A DNA stretch of 16,397 bases from Bacillota bacterium (GTDB lineage Bacteria > Bacillota > Clostridia > Oscillospirales > Acutalibacteraceae): positions 1 through 16,397 of the forward strand of contig JAEZWL010000104.1 in the NCBI GenBank assembly GCA_023420245.1. Reading direction: 5' to 3'. Below are positions 1-6,691 of this stretch, in pieces. The notes below the pieces were generated by a model. That model was not told the origin of the DNA. It did no database searches and saw only the letters and a list, made by a program, of their open reading frames with translations. Within the stretch, counting starts at the first letter, position 1. Every line of letters starts with the position of its first letter. A program made the translations under genes and the position numbers.

Positions 1-1
1 A

Positions 2-481
2 GGAGCTTTGGTCGCCATCAATGCTGCGCTTGAAAGGCCTGAGTTTGTTAGCAAAATCGTTGCCGATAGCTTTGAAGGGGAAAGGGCATTGAATGATTTT
101 ACTAAAAACATTGTAAGTGATCGAGAACGTTCAAAACAGGACGAAGGAGCAAGAGTGTTTTATCAAGCAATGCACGGCGATGACTGGGAGACTGTGGTTG
201 ATAATGATACGGTCGCAATTGCTGAACACGCGAAAACGATTGGTCATTTCTTTCACAAGCCGATTTCTCAGTTACAGGCAGATATATTAATGACAGGAAG
301 CCTAGAAGACGAATTTGCTAAATTAGTAGACAAGGATTTTTATAGAAACGAATATAGTAGGATGAGAAAAGAAATTAGGCATGGAGAGGTTCTCCTTTTT
401 CCGCATGGTGGACATCCTGCAATGCTGACAAATCAGAAAGAATTTGTAAAAAAGACACTTGAATTTTTTAGCAAAATTTAA
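2..481 (+). CDS. Alpha/beta hydrolase, C-terminal part (5' truncated)
   Basis: The open frame runs in from the left edge (GGA codon at position 2), so the N-terminus and nucleophile elbow lie outside the window. The visible 160 residues begin with GALVAINAALERPEFV, which resembles the helix following the catalytic Ser elbow of alpha/beta hydrolases, where a line of the type ALxxPExV is common. Further on, ILMTGSLEDEF fits the strand and turn carrying the catalytic acid, and FPHGGHPAM contains the likely catalytic His, followed by a short terminal helix. The TTG at 8 is probably not a real start. The substrate cannot be told. A hairpin terminator follows 20 bases after the stop. The fold call is firm; the function is open. 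Confidence 0.75.
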   Translation, partial: GALVAINAALERPEFVSKIVADSFEGERALNDFTKNIVSDRERSKQDEGARVFYQAMHGDDWETVVDNDTVAIAEHAKTIGHFFHKPISQLQADILMTGSLEDEFAKLVDKDFYRNEYSRMRKEIRHGEVLLFPHGGHPAMLTNQKEFVKKTLEFFSKI

Positions 482-500
482 TAAACACCATCAAGGCAAA

Positions 501-540
501 GCAGGCCGGATTTGTAAAATCCGGCCTGCGCTTTATAAAT
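501..540 (+). terminator. Intrinsic terminator after the hydrolase gene
   Basis: A perfect 13-bp stem (GCAGGCCGGATTT at 501-513 with its complement at 517-529) closes a 3-base loop. The following tract CGCTTTATAAAT is only moderately T-rich. It lies directly downstream of the stop at 481. Confidence 0.75.
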
Positions 541-681
541 AGCAAAACATGACAATATCTTATGAAACAGATAGGAATGAGGGCACTTTACATTTTGGTA
601 GGTTGAGATACTCAACAATGCTGTGCTGTATACGTTTTGAATATTAAGTTTTAACCGCCGGAGTCAGGTGCTGGAAAAGGC

Positions 682-706
682 ATTGGCTCTCCGGAGCCAA
701 TTTTAT
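682..706 (+). terminator. Terminator-like hairpin with UNCG tetraloop
   Basis: ATTGGCTC (682-689) pairs perfectly with GAGCCAAT (694-701) around the loop TCCG, a member of the very stable UNCG class, and TTTAT follows. No gene ends just upstream, so it may be a back-up terminator or the end of a short untranslated transcript. The T tract is short. Confidence 0.45.
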
Positions 707-819
707 GGGCAGAATCGGTAATTCTGGAATGATAAGTCCAGTATTCATGGCGGTAACAGGCAGAAAACTTGGCATATTTCTCCAAAATAATTAAATTTAA
801 GCAATATTCTTTGTAGTGT

Positions 820-847
820 TTAACAAAATCTCTTCATCCAATACAAT
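820..847 (+). promoter_or_regulatory. Probable sigma-A promoter for the 660-aa repeat protein
   Basis: TTAACA (820-825), a 16-bp spacer and TACAAT (842-847). The predicted start of transcription near 854 gives a leader of about 124 nt that begins almost exactly at the hairpin at 857-892. Confidence 0.5.
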
Positions 848-856
848 AGCAAATAA

Positions 857-892
857 GGTTACAGAAGTGTAGGAATTTGCTTCTGTATAACC
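857..892 (+). other. Hairpin at the 5' end of the repeat-protein leader
   Basis: GGTT (857-860) and ACAGAAG (861-867) pair with CTTCTGT (880-886) and AACC (889-892), with a 2-base bulge and a 12-base loop. No T tract follows, so it is not a terminator. A stem at the extreme 5' end of an mRNA often protects the message, but that role is inferred here. Confidence 0.4.
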
Positions 893-977
893 TGCTTGGA
901 CAGGCGGCGGCTGAATTCATCCGGAAGCTTTCAGCATGGTCGCATGTCCGGAATCATATTGGAGAAAGGGTTTTAGA

Positions 978-2960
978 ATGAAAAAAGGCATTTCTATTAT
1001 GAGCATGATTCTTGCATTCACGCTCATATTCACAACCTTTGGAAGCACTGCGGTTTTTGCGGAGGAGACAAATCCGACTACCATGACGTTTTCAAACGGT
1101 TTTGACACCGTGACGACTCTGGAGCTGGGTACCCAAAACTATTACGAGCTGGAATTGAATAGAACCGACCTGACGGTTCAGGCACAATCGAGCGATGATA
1201 CCGTGATAAAGGCTAAACTGGAAAAAGATAGCGACAATGCCGGGTACTATGATTTGACCCTGGCCGCAAAGAGCACGGGAGACGCTACGATAACAGTAAC
1301 CGCCTCTGATGGAACAACGGTGACAAGAAATCTTACGGTTCAGTCAACCGGTATTGAAAAGAACTATATCATTTCTTCCGATACTACGAAGAATTTCGCC
1401 CTGCCGAAGGGAAACAGCTATGTAATGAAAATCCATTATGAAAGCTATGATATGGACTTCTCCTATCCGCTTTTGGTGGCGGACGATGATTCCACAATTA
1501 TAAAGACGCAGATTCTTTATACGGACTACGACAATAGCGACTACTACTACCGCGTTGAAGCGATTGGTAACGAGGGAGAAACCGGAACGCTCTATATGAG
1601 CGGCTCTAACTATATCCCGGAAAAGCTTTGTACCGTTACGATCGCGGAAAATGATTTTCTCCGTTTAGATACGACCTCCACCTATGTTTGTAATGTGAAC
1701 GATACTTATCGGTTTGTTGCGTATACCAATGCAGCCACAGCACCGGAGGTCAGCACGTTTAACGACAAGGTTTCCGCAGAGTATTTTGGAAAGGTTCCCG
1801 GCGGCTATGTATATATGATGAAAGCCGAGCAGGAGGGCGACTCCGTTGTTCAGGTAAGCTCGAATGGAGAAACCTCCTCCTTTGCGGTTCGTGTCAACTA
1901 CGGAGAGCAGCCGTCGATAAAAACGGATGGTCCCGGTACGCTGACGCTGAAGCCCGGAGAATCCTATACATACAAGGTGCGAATCATGGGCGGCGGCGAA
2001 CCGGTTTTCGTTGCCGATACAGCAGGAGTGCTGTCCGTTCAAAATGCGGTAAAGGACGGCACCGATTTCTACTGCAAGGTAACCGCAACCGGCCAACCGC
2101 AGAGTACAACTTCCTTAAGCGTTACCTTTCCGGACAGCAATGATGACAGCTACAATGTGAAGCTGGCGGATATCACCATTGACAAGCCGCAGATGAAATC
2201 CGATACAAACTATGACTTTTCAGTCAAGCAGGGCGCCAGTTATATGTTTAAAATTACAGGAGCGACCAGCTTCCACGCAGGCTCATCCGGTGTGTTCAAT
2301 GTTCAGCTGGTGAGCAAATCCGGGGATGATTCCTACTATCGGATTACCGCTGTTGGCGCGGTAGGTCAGCAGACCGGTCTCTATATGTCGAACGGTACAG
2401 TATCCCAAAAGGCTTGCGTTGTGACAGTAGCTCCTGCGGTTACAATGAAATCCGATACCAATCAGAACTTCACCGTGAAGCAGGGCGCCGGCTATATGTT
2501 TAAAATCACAGGAGCGACCAGCTTCCACGCGGGCTCATCCGGTGTATTCAACATTCAGCTGGTAAGCAAATCCGGCAATGATTCCTATTACAAAATCACC
2601 GCGATCGGAAAGCCGGGTCAGCAGACAGGACTGTATATGTCGGCATCCGGCTACAGCCAGAAGATTTGCGTGGTAACCATTGCCGCTCCGGATCCGGTTG
2701 TAATCACATCCGATACAAATTACGACTTCGCAATCGCGAAGAATTCCACCTATCAGTTTAAGCTCACTGCTCCGGGCGCGTCTTCCCTAAACTTTACGCC
2801 GGGGACATCCGGGGTCTACAGTATTACGCTGATAAAACACGTCAATAACGACTTCTACTACAAAATAACCGCAATCGGCAATTCCGGTCAAAAAACGGGG
2901 CTTTATGCATCCGTTCCGGGTCAGAATCCGAAAAAAATCTGTGTAGTGGCAGTAAAATAA
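978..2960 (+). CDS. Secreted multi-repeat beta-sandwich-like protein, 660 aa
   Basis: The start ATG at 978 is preceded by GGAGAAAGG at suitable spacing; an upstream ATG at 936 has no such site. Residues 1-28 form a signal peptide (MKK, hydrophobic core, cleavage after VFA). The rest is about seven repeats of 80-95 residues, starting near residues 32, 130, 222, 311, 406, 490 and 576. The best conserved consensus is SDTNxxFxVKxGxxYxFKIT, then GSSGVFxxQLVSKSG, YYKITAIG and GQxTGLYxS, ending in a CVVT-type strand. It is Ser/Thr/Tyr-rich and resembles Ig-like modules of clostridial surface and secreted enzymes. No catalytic domain, LPXTG motif, SLH domain or transmembrane tail is visible, and the protein ends exactly at a repeat end. 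Binding to polysaccharide or cell wall is plausible but not shown. The gene has its own terminator and a paralogue immediately downstream. Confidence 0.8.
   Translation: MKKGISIMSMILAFTLIFTTFGSTAVFAEETNPTTMTFSNGFDTVTTLELGTQNYYELELNRTDLTVQAQSSDDTVIKAKLEKDSDNAGYYDLTLAAKSTGDATITVTASDGTTVTRNLTVQSTGIEKNYIISSDTTKNFALPKGNSYVMKIHYESYDMDFSYPLLVADDDSTIIKTQILYTDYDNSDYYYRVEAIGNEGETGTLYMSGSNYIPEKLCTVTIAENDFLRLDTTSTYVCNVNDTYRFVAYTNAATAPEVSTFNDKVSAEYFGKVPGGYVYMMKAEQEGDSVVQVSSNGETSSFAVRVNYGEQPSIKTDGPGTLTLKPGESYTYKVRIMGGGEPVFVADTAGVLSVQNAVKDGTDFYCKVTATGQPQSTTSLSVTFPDSNDDSYNVKLADITIDKPQMKSDTNYDFSVKQGASYMFKITGATSFHAGSSGVFNVQLVSKSGDDSYYRITAVGAVGQQTGLYMSNGTVSQKACVVTVAPAVTMKSDTNQNFTVKQGAGYMFKITGATSFHAGSSGVFNIQLVSKSGNDSYYKITAIGKPGQQTGLYMSASGYSQKICVVTIAAPDPVVITSDTNYDFAIAKNSTYQFKLTAPGASSLNFTPGTSGVYSITLIKHVNNDFYYKITAIGNSGQKTGLYASVPGQNPKKICVVAVK
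2193..2696 (+). repeat. Tandem 252-bp coding duplication in the repeat protein
   Basis: Units 2193-2444 and 2445-2696 have the same length (84 codons) and are nearly identical through their middle part, with only a few silent changes around the codons for YMFKITGATSFHAGSSGVF. Other repeats of the gene are related only at protein level, so this pair reflects a recent duplication or gene conversion. Confidence 0.85.
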
Positions 2961-2975
2961 ATTCCACCATTTCCG

Positions 2976-3012
2976 AGGCTGCTTCTTATGGGAGCAGCCT
3001 TTTGCTATATTT
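2976..3012 (+). terminator. Intrinsic terminator after the 660-aa repeat protein
   Basis: AGGCTGCT (2976-2983) pairs perfectly with AGCAGCCT (2993-3000), followed by TTTGCTATATTTC. It begins 15 bases after the stop codon. Confidence 0.75.
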
Positions 3013-3309
3013 CAAATGTAAATTAAACCTACTCCCATTTTTATATCAAAATAAAATAGGCAGCCTTCGTGAAATGGGGGGTGACACAAGCAGGTTTCTG
3101 TATTTTGCTTGCTTTCTATTTTCTATACGGGGGTTGAGGAAATAATACCGCCGCAACCGTGGTAAGCCCTAAGCAATTGAAACGCATAGCCGGAAATCGG
3201 CGCTTATGGTCGTATAGAGAGACTCATGACTGCCAGAGGGTAACATCCTGACAAATTTATTTTTAATTATGATCACGGATAAAAAGATACGTATTGTGAC
3301 AAGTTTAAT

Positions 3310-3354
3310 AAATCCTCCGTTATATAATGAAGCAAAAATCATACAGGAGGATTT
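3310..3354 (+). promoter_or_regulatory. Inverted repeat that can sequester the ribosome binding site
   Basis: AAATCCTCC (3310-3318) is the exact complement of GGAGGATTT (3346-3354), which contains the Shine-Dalgarno sequence of the gene starting at 3357. In a transcript that starts upstream of 3310, this 9-bp stem would hide the site. A TATAAT at 3323-3328 inside the loop could be an alternative promoter giving an mRNA that lacks the 5' arm. Confidence 0.45.
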
Positions 3355-3356
3355 CA

Positions 3357-4307
3357 ATGAAAAGGAAATTTAAAATTTTGTCCTTGGTCATAGCATTCAT
3401 TATGCTCAGCGGTGTATTCTGCAATACTGCCGTGTTCGCTTCAGAAAGACCGTACCTCAGCTTCTATCCGACCGGTCAGCGTACCGTAAAAGCGGATTCA
3501 CAAGATTATTTTCAGGTGATTTCCAGCTCCACAGAGCCGCCGACCGTAAAAGTGAGTGACGCATCAATTGTAAAAGTGGATATGGATAAACTGATTGGCG
3601 ACGCCACGCTGAAAACATATCAATACCGTTTTAACGGATTAAAAGCAGGAAGCGCAAAGGTTACCCTGTCCTCTAAAGATGGCTTGTCGGTAACGGAAAC
3701 CTTCACGGTAACGAAGGGAGACAGCAGCGTGCCGGCGTTCAAGTCGGATACCACCGGAACTCATACAATGAAAGAAGGCAGCAGCTATACCTTTAAAATA
3801 ACCAGCTTCCCCCAAAAAGGGTCTGTTGTAAAACCCACGGTCACAGTTAGCAATACAAAGGTAGTGAAAATTGAATCCGTAAAACAGGCTGGAGCCTATT
3901 TTTACTGCAAGCTTACAGCAATCGGCAAGGCTGGTCAGAGTGCGCAGATTTACACCTCTGCTTCCGGCGTGAAAAAAGTAACCCAGATGACGGTATCGAT
4001 TGCCAGCAAAGAGAGAAAGCTGACAACCGCAGAGGATTCCAAAGTGAAGTGCGACACCTTTGGAGAATTCAGTGTTCAGCAGGATGGCAGTTATATTTTC
4101 AAATTAACCGCGAAAAACGGTGTAATTCCGGAATTCAGCCTTGGCTCAGGCGGGGTTTTTGTTTCTGCTTTTGTAAAGCAGACCGGCAACGATTACTATT
4201 ACAAAATTACGGCAATCGGAAAACCGGGGCAGTCGGTCGGTGTTTACACCGCCGCGCCGGACGAAAAGCCGATCAGGCAATGCAGAGTTTTTATTCGCGA
4301 GAAATAG
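3357..4307 (+). CDS. Secreted repeat protein, 316 aa, paralogue of the upstream gene
   Basis: ATG at 3357 follows ACAGGAGGATTTCA, an excellent ribosome binding site; the in-frame ATG at 3327 has none. Residues 1-28 are a signal peptide ending in TAVFA, nearly as in the 660-aa neighbour. Three repeat units follow: a divergent one (about 31-125), one starting at FKSDTTGTHTMKEGSSY (about 133-220) and a final one starting at KVKCDTFGEFSVQQDGSY (about 233-316). The last contains YYYKITAIGKPGQSVGVY, very close to the repeats next door. No anchor, enzyme domain or membrane segment is seen, so secretion or loose wall association is expected. The shared signal and repeat design point to local duplication followed by divergence. 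The two genes are separated by a terminator and about 400 bp, so they are probably regulated independently. Confidence 0.78.
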   Translation: MKRKFKILSLVIAFIMLSGVFCNTAVFASERPYLSFYPTGQRTVKADSQDYFQVISSSTEPPTVKVSDASIVKVDMDKLIGDATLKTYQYRFNGLKAGSAKVTLSSKDGLSVTETFTVTKGDSSVPAFKSDTTGTHTMKEGSSYTFKITSFPQKGSVVKPTVTVSNTKVVKIESVKQAGAYFYCKLTAIGKAGQSAQIYTSASGVKKVTQMTVSIASKERKLTTAEDSKVKCDTFGEFSVQQDGSYIFKLTAKNGVIPEFSLGSGGVFVSAFVKQTGNDYYYKITAIGKPGQSVGVYTAAPDEKPIRQCRVFIREK

Positions 4308-4319
4308 TTTCGGCATGAG

Positions 4320-4362
4320 AAAAGGGGCTGCTGCAAAACAAATTGCAACGGCCCCTTTTGCA
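4320..4362 (+). terminator. Intrinsic terminator after the 316-aa repeat protein
   Basis: AAAAGGGGC (4320-4328) pairs with GCCCCTTTT (4351-4359); an inner TGCAA/TTGCA stem extends the structure. It lies 13 bases after the stop. Confidence 0.75.
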
Positions 4363-4422
4363 GCTTCAGTGCAAAAGTCCACCAGCTATGCCGGCGGGGA
4401 AAAGCTTGAGCTATGGACAAAA

Positions 4423-4475
4423 AGAAAACTCCCGATAGTCACATAGTTTATCTTGTGCACCCAAGGGGAGTTTCT
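4423..4475 (+). terminator. Long-loop terminator-like inverted repeat
   Basis: GAAAACTCCC near 4424-4433 pairs with GGGGAGTTTC near 4465-4474 with one bulged A, around a loop of about 31 bases. TTCTTATTAC follows. It may be a second terminator for the upstream gene or a boundary before the promoter at 4497. Confidence 0.4.
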
Positions 4476-4496
4476 TATTACAAAAGTTTATATTGG

Positions 4497-4524
4497 TTGC
4501 TTTTTTGTTTTGTTGTATTATAAT
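4497..4524 (+). promoter_or_regulatory. Probable sigma-A promoter for the RNHCP gene
   Basis: TTGCTT (4497-4502), a 16-bp T-rich spacer and a perfect TATAAT (4519-4524), about 124 bases before the start codon. Confidence 0.5.
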
Positions 4525-4647
4525 AATAGCAAGAGATTGTTTTATGAAAAAGAGTAATGCAATGTCGATTGTGCGCTAATCGGTAGCTTGTGTAGAATCA
4601 AACACGGCTCGAAAGGATTTTTAATCAGCTGTTAGGAGGACAATTTC

Positions 4648-5073
4648 ATGAATAGGGAAAACAAGAAGCAATCATATGAAAAAGGATATTATAAAACACA
4701 CGCCTGCAACGATTCGTTTACCTGTAAGGTATGCGGAAGACTAATCATACCGGAGGGCGCCGGAACAGAGCACCGAAACCACTGCCCAAACTGCTTATGC
4801 AGCCTTCATGTAGATGATGAACCCGGAGATCGTCAGGCAGATTGCGGAGGAGTCATGGAGCCAATTGCCGTATGGGTCAAAAAAGACGGAGAGTGGGCGA
4901 TCATCCACCGCTGTCGCGTTTGCGGAAAAATGAATTCTAATCGTGTGGCTGCTGATGATAATCCAATGAAGCTCATGTCCATCGCTATGAAGCCGCTTAC
5001 GTCACCACCGTTCCCAATAGAGCGTATTGAAGAAATGACAAGGCTTATGGGCGGAGATGGCTCTATAGAATAA
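4648..5073 (+). CDS. RNHCP-domain zinc-ribbon protein, 141 aa
   Basis: ATG at 4648 follows GTTAGGAGGACAATTTC. The protein carries the family-defining motif HRNHCPNCL (residues 42-50) together with LHVDDEPGDR and CGGVMEP just after it. Cys pairs C26-x2-C29 and C46-x2-C49 form one probable zinc knuckle, and C66 with C89-x2-C92 a second, with WAIIHRCRVCGKMNSNR as its outer strand. The C-terminal 40 residues are Met/Pro-rich and variable. The RNHCP family is widespread in Firmicutes and Actinobacteria, and its biochemical role is not established to my knowledge; the paired ribbons suggest binding of nucleic acid or ribosomes. It is a single-gene unit with its own promoter, and its terminator is shared with the converging ars operon. 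Confidence 0.88.
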   Translation: MNRENKKQSYEKGYYKTHACNDSFTCKVCGRLIIPEGAGTEHRNHCPNCLCSLHVDDEPGDRQADCGGVMEPIAVWVKKDGEWAIIHRCRVCGKMNSNRVAADDNPMKLMSIAMKPLTSPPFPIERIEEMTRLMGGDGSIE

Positions 5074-5086
5074 TATCCAAACAAAA

Positions 5087-5130
5087 GAACCTCCTAATCT
5101 ATCCTTATGAGGACGGGTTAGGAGGTTTGC
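5087..5130. terminator. Bidirectional terminator between the RNHCP gene and arsC
   Basis: AACCTCCTAA (5088-5097) pairs with TTAGGAGGTT (5118-5127), and the inner bases continue the stem with G-T pairs and one mismatch around the loop TTATGA, giving about 16-17 pairs. On the minus strand it is followed by CTTTTGTTT, a good release tract for the ars operon; on the plus strand the tail is weaker. The two transcription units converge here. Confidence 0.75.
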
Positions 5131-5238
5131 TTTGTGGGATGGCGCTCATCCACATCCGCCGCAACACACATTTAAGCTTCACAATGAATTTCTGCTCGTA
5201 AACGGTGACTTTTTAACCGCCGGAAAAGCAGCAATTTA

Positions 5239-5637
5239 TCAGTTTTCAAGTTCCGACCTCAGAACCATGATTTTCGCTTCGATTATCTTAATAACAGAAA
5301 TGAACGCATCGTCCGACTTGCCCGTTGGATCGTCAAGACTCCAATCCTCCCGCCTCTTGCAGGGCAAAAAGGGACACTGCACGTTGCAGCCCATGGTCAC
5401 AACCACATCCACCGGCGGAATATCCGCCAGCAGCTTCGGACGCTGGTTTTGTTCCAGATCAATGTCATAGAGCTGCTTCATCAAGCGAACCGCATCGGGA
5501 TTAATGCGGTCTTTCAGGTCTGTTCCCGCAGAATAGCTTTCAAAGACGTCTGCGGCGAACTGCTTTCCCAGTGCTTCGGCAATCTGACTCCGGCAGGAGT
5601 TATGGACACAGATAAACGCGACCTTTGGCTTACTCAT
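5239..5637 (-). CDS. arsC: Arsenate reductase ArsC, LMW phosphatase-like type
   Basis: Reduces arsenate to arsenite in the cytoplasm so that Acr3 can export it. The 132-aa protein begins MSKPKVAFICVHNSCRSQ, the anion-binding P-loop with nucleophile C10 and Arg16. A second signature, VVTMGCNVQCPFLPCKRREDW followed in sequence by a DDPTG loop, supplies C84, C88 and C93; C84 and C88 correspond in position to the resolving cysteines of the thioredoxin-linked family, while C93 replaces a more usual residue after the LP. The MGCxxxCP spacing is shorter than in the Staphylococcus pI258 enzyme. Its ATG overlaps the acr3 stop by 8 bp (ATGAGTAA), indicating translational coupling. It is the last gene of the ars operon, and the terminator at 5087-5130 follows. 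Confidence 0.93.
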   Translation of the reverse strand: MSKPKVAFICVHNSCRSQIAEALGKQFAADVFESYSAGTDLKDRINPDAVRLMKQLYDIDLEQNQRPKLLADIPPVDVVVTMGCNVQCPFLPCKRREDWSLDDPTGKSDDAFISVIKIIEAKIMVLRSELEN

Positions 5638-6679
5638 GTTTAAACCAGTCCTTCGTATTGTTTGCGATTTTTACAAGTATCAGCATTACCGGAACTTCAA
5701 CCAGAACGCCTACAATAGTAGCGAGCGCCACCGGACTTTTTGTGCCGAACAGTGCGATGGCCACGGCAACGGATAGCTCGAAAAAGTTGGAAGCACCGAT
5801 CATTCCGGCCGGCGCTGCGATATCATGCGGCAGTTTGAGTGCTCTGCTGGCAAGATAGGCGATGAAGAAAATGAGAAAGGTTTGAATCACCAGAGGTACC
5901 GCAATCAGTACAATGTGCAAAGGATTGTTCAAAATGACATCCCCCTGAAATGAGAAAATGATAATCAGGGTGAGCAGGAGACCAAGGGTGGTAATATTTC
6001 CGAATTTCGGAATGAAGCCGTTTTCAAAGTAATCAAGCCCACGTTTTTTTACTACTGTCTTGCGCGTGATGATTCCTCCCATAAGTGGGATAACTACAAA
6101 CAAAACAACGGAAAGGATGAGCGTATCCCAGGGGATTGCTACGCCGCCAACACCAAGCAGGAATGCCACGATTGGCGTAAAGGCAACAAGGATAATCAGA
6201 TCATTTGTTGCGACCTGCACCACCGTGTAGGCGGGGTTTCCTTTTGTCAGGTAACTCCATACAAAAACCATGGCGGTGCATGGTGCGGCACCCAAGAGGA
6301 TGGCTCCGGCCAGATAATCCTTTGCAAGCTCCGCAGGAATCAGCGCCCTAAAGATCACAAAAAAGAACAGCCAGGCAATGCCGAACATGGTAAACGGCTT
6401 AATCAGCCAGTTGGTTGCCCATGTTACAAACAGCCCCCTGGGATTTTTGCCGACATTCCGGATGCTTTGAAAATCAACCTTGAGCATCATGGGATAAATC
6501 ATGACCCAGATCAGGATGGCAATCGGAATAGAAACATTGGCATACTCAAACCGACCTAAGAACGCCGGAACACCCGGCAGAAAGCTGCCGATCAGAACGC
6601 CTGCGACCATACATAAAACAACCCAAATGGTGAGGTATTTTTCAAAAAATCCGATTTCCCTGTTTTTATTTTCCTCCAT
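5630..6679 (-). CDS. acr3: Arsenite efflux transporter, ACR3 family
   Basis: A 349-aa integral membrane protein with about ten hydrophobic segments, which exports arsenite across the cytoplasmic membrane. Family landmarks are GAAPCTAMVFVWSYL, whose C134 matches the conserved TM4 cysteine of Acr3 proteins, IWVMIYPMMLKVDF near residue 57, and GASNFFELSVAVAIALFG near the C-terminus with the conserved Glu. The start ATG at 6679 has GGGAGGTG five bases upstream. It sits 12 bp after the thioredoxin-like gene and overlaps arsC by 8 bp, so the three are surely co-transcribed. The length is normal. No ArsA ATPase or ArsD is present, as usual for Acr3, which works as a secondary transporter. Confidence 0.93.
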   Translation of the reverse strand: MEENKNREIGFFEKYLTIWVVLCMVAGVLIGSFLPGVPAFLGRFEYANVSIPIAILIWVMIYPMMLKVDFQSIRNVGKNPRGLFVTWATNWLIKPFTMFGIAWLFFFVIFRALIPAELAKDYLAGAILLGAAPCTAMVFVWSYLTKGNPAYTVVQVATNDLIILVAFTPIVAFLLGVGGVAIPWDTLILSVVLFVVIPLMGGIITRKTVVKKRGLDYFENGFIPKFGNITTLGLLLTLIIIFSFQGDVILNNPLHIVLIAVPLVIQTFLIFFIAYLASRALKLPHDIAAPAGMIGASNFFELSVAVAIALFGTKSPVALATIVGVLVEVPVMLILVKIANNTKDWFKHE

Positions 6680-6691
6680 CGAAACACCTCC

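Larger units (their letters stand above)
482..977. other. 496-bp intergenic region with terminator, promoter and leader hairpin
   Basis: No credible gene is visible on either strand. In order it holds the hydrolase terminator (501-540), a second terminator-like hairpin with a UCCG loop (682-704), a likely promoter (820-847), a leader hairpin (857-892) and two TCCGGA copies (919-924 and 946-951) that could pair with each other just before the ribosome binding site. The stretch from about 545 to 815 is AT-rich and otherwise unexplained. Confidence 0.5.
2961..3356. other. 396-bp intergenic region with possible structured RNA
   Basis: After the terminator at 2976-3012 no gene is seen. A short stem CAAGCA/TGCTTG near 3087-3112 is followed by T-rich sequence. 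From about 3130 to 3245 the sequence is less AT-rich than its surroundings and contains nested stems, for example CATAGCCG with CGGC and TATG around a GAAAT loop near 3184-3209. It matches no riboswitch class I can recall. A TATAAT (3323-3328) and a possible SD-hiding stem (3310-3354) lie just before the next gene. Confidence 0.4.
4308..4647. other. 340-bp intergenic region with two hairpins and a promoter
   Basis: It holds the terminator at 4320-4362, a second hairpin at 4423-4475, a promoter at 4497-4524 and a leader of over 100 nt before the RNHCP gene. Short open frames crossing the region lack ribosome binding sites and overlap the terminators, so I do not call them. Confidence 0.5.

Noticed and set aside
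936..977. Longer N-terminus for the 660-aa repeat protein starting at ATG 936
   Set aside because: There is no ribosome binding site before 936. The ATG at 978 has one and gives a clean signal peptide.
482..977. Known riboswitch (c-di-GMP, cobalamin, SAM, THF) in the leader of the repeat protein
   Set aside because: I checked for the conserved core words of these classes by eye and none is present. Only simple hairpins can be supported.
2193..2957. Regular repeats suggesting a CRISPR-like array
   Set aside because: The units are 252 bp, in frame and translated as protein repeats. There are no short direct repeats with unique spacers anywhere in the window.
4049..4446. Overlapping plus-strand frames at the end of the 316-aa protein gene
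   Set aside because: They run out of frame through the coding region and terminators, lack ribosome binding sites and have composition typical of shadow frames.
5146..5238. Minus-strand frame downstream of arsC ending in NVCCGGCG, like a Cys-rich protein tail
   Set aside because: Stop codons interrupt it after only a few residues and no start or ribosome site is present. It could be a decayed gene end or a dispersed repeat, but this cannot be supported from one window.
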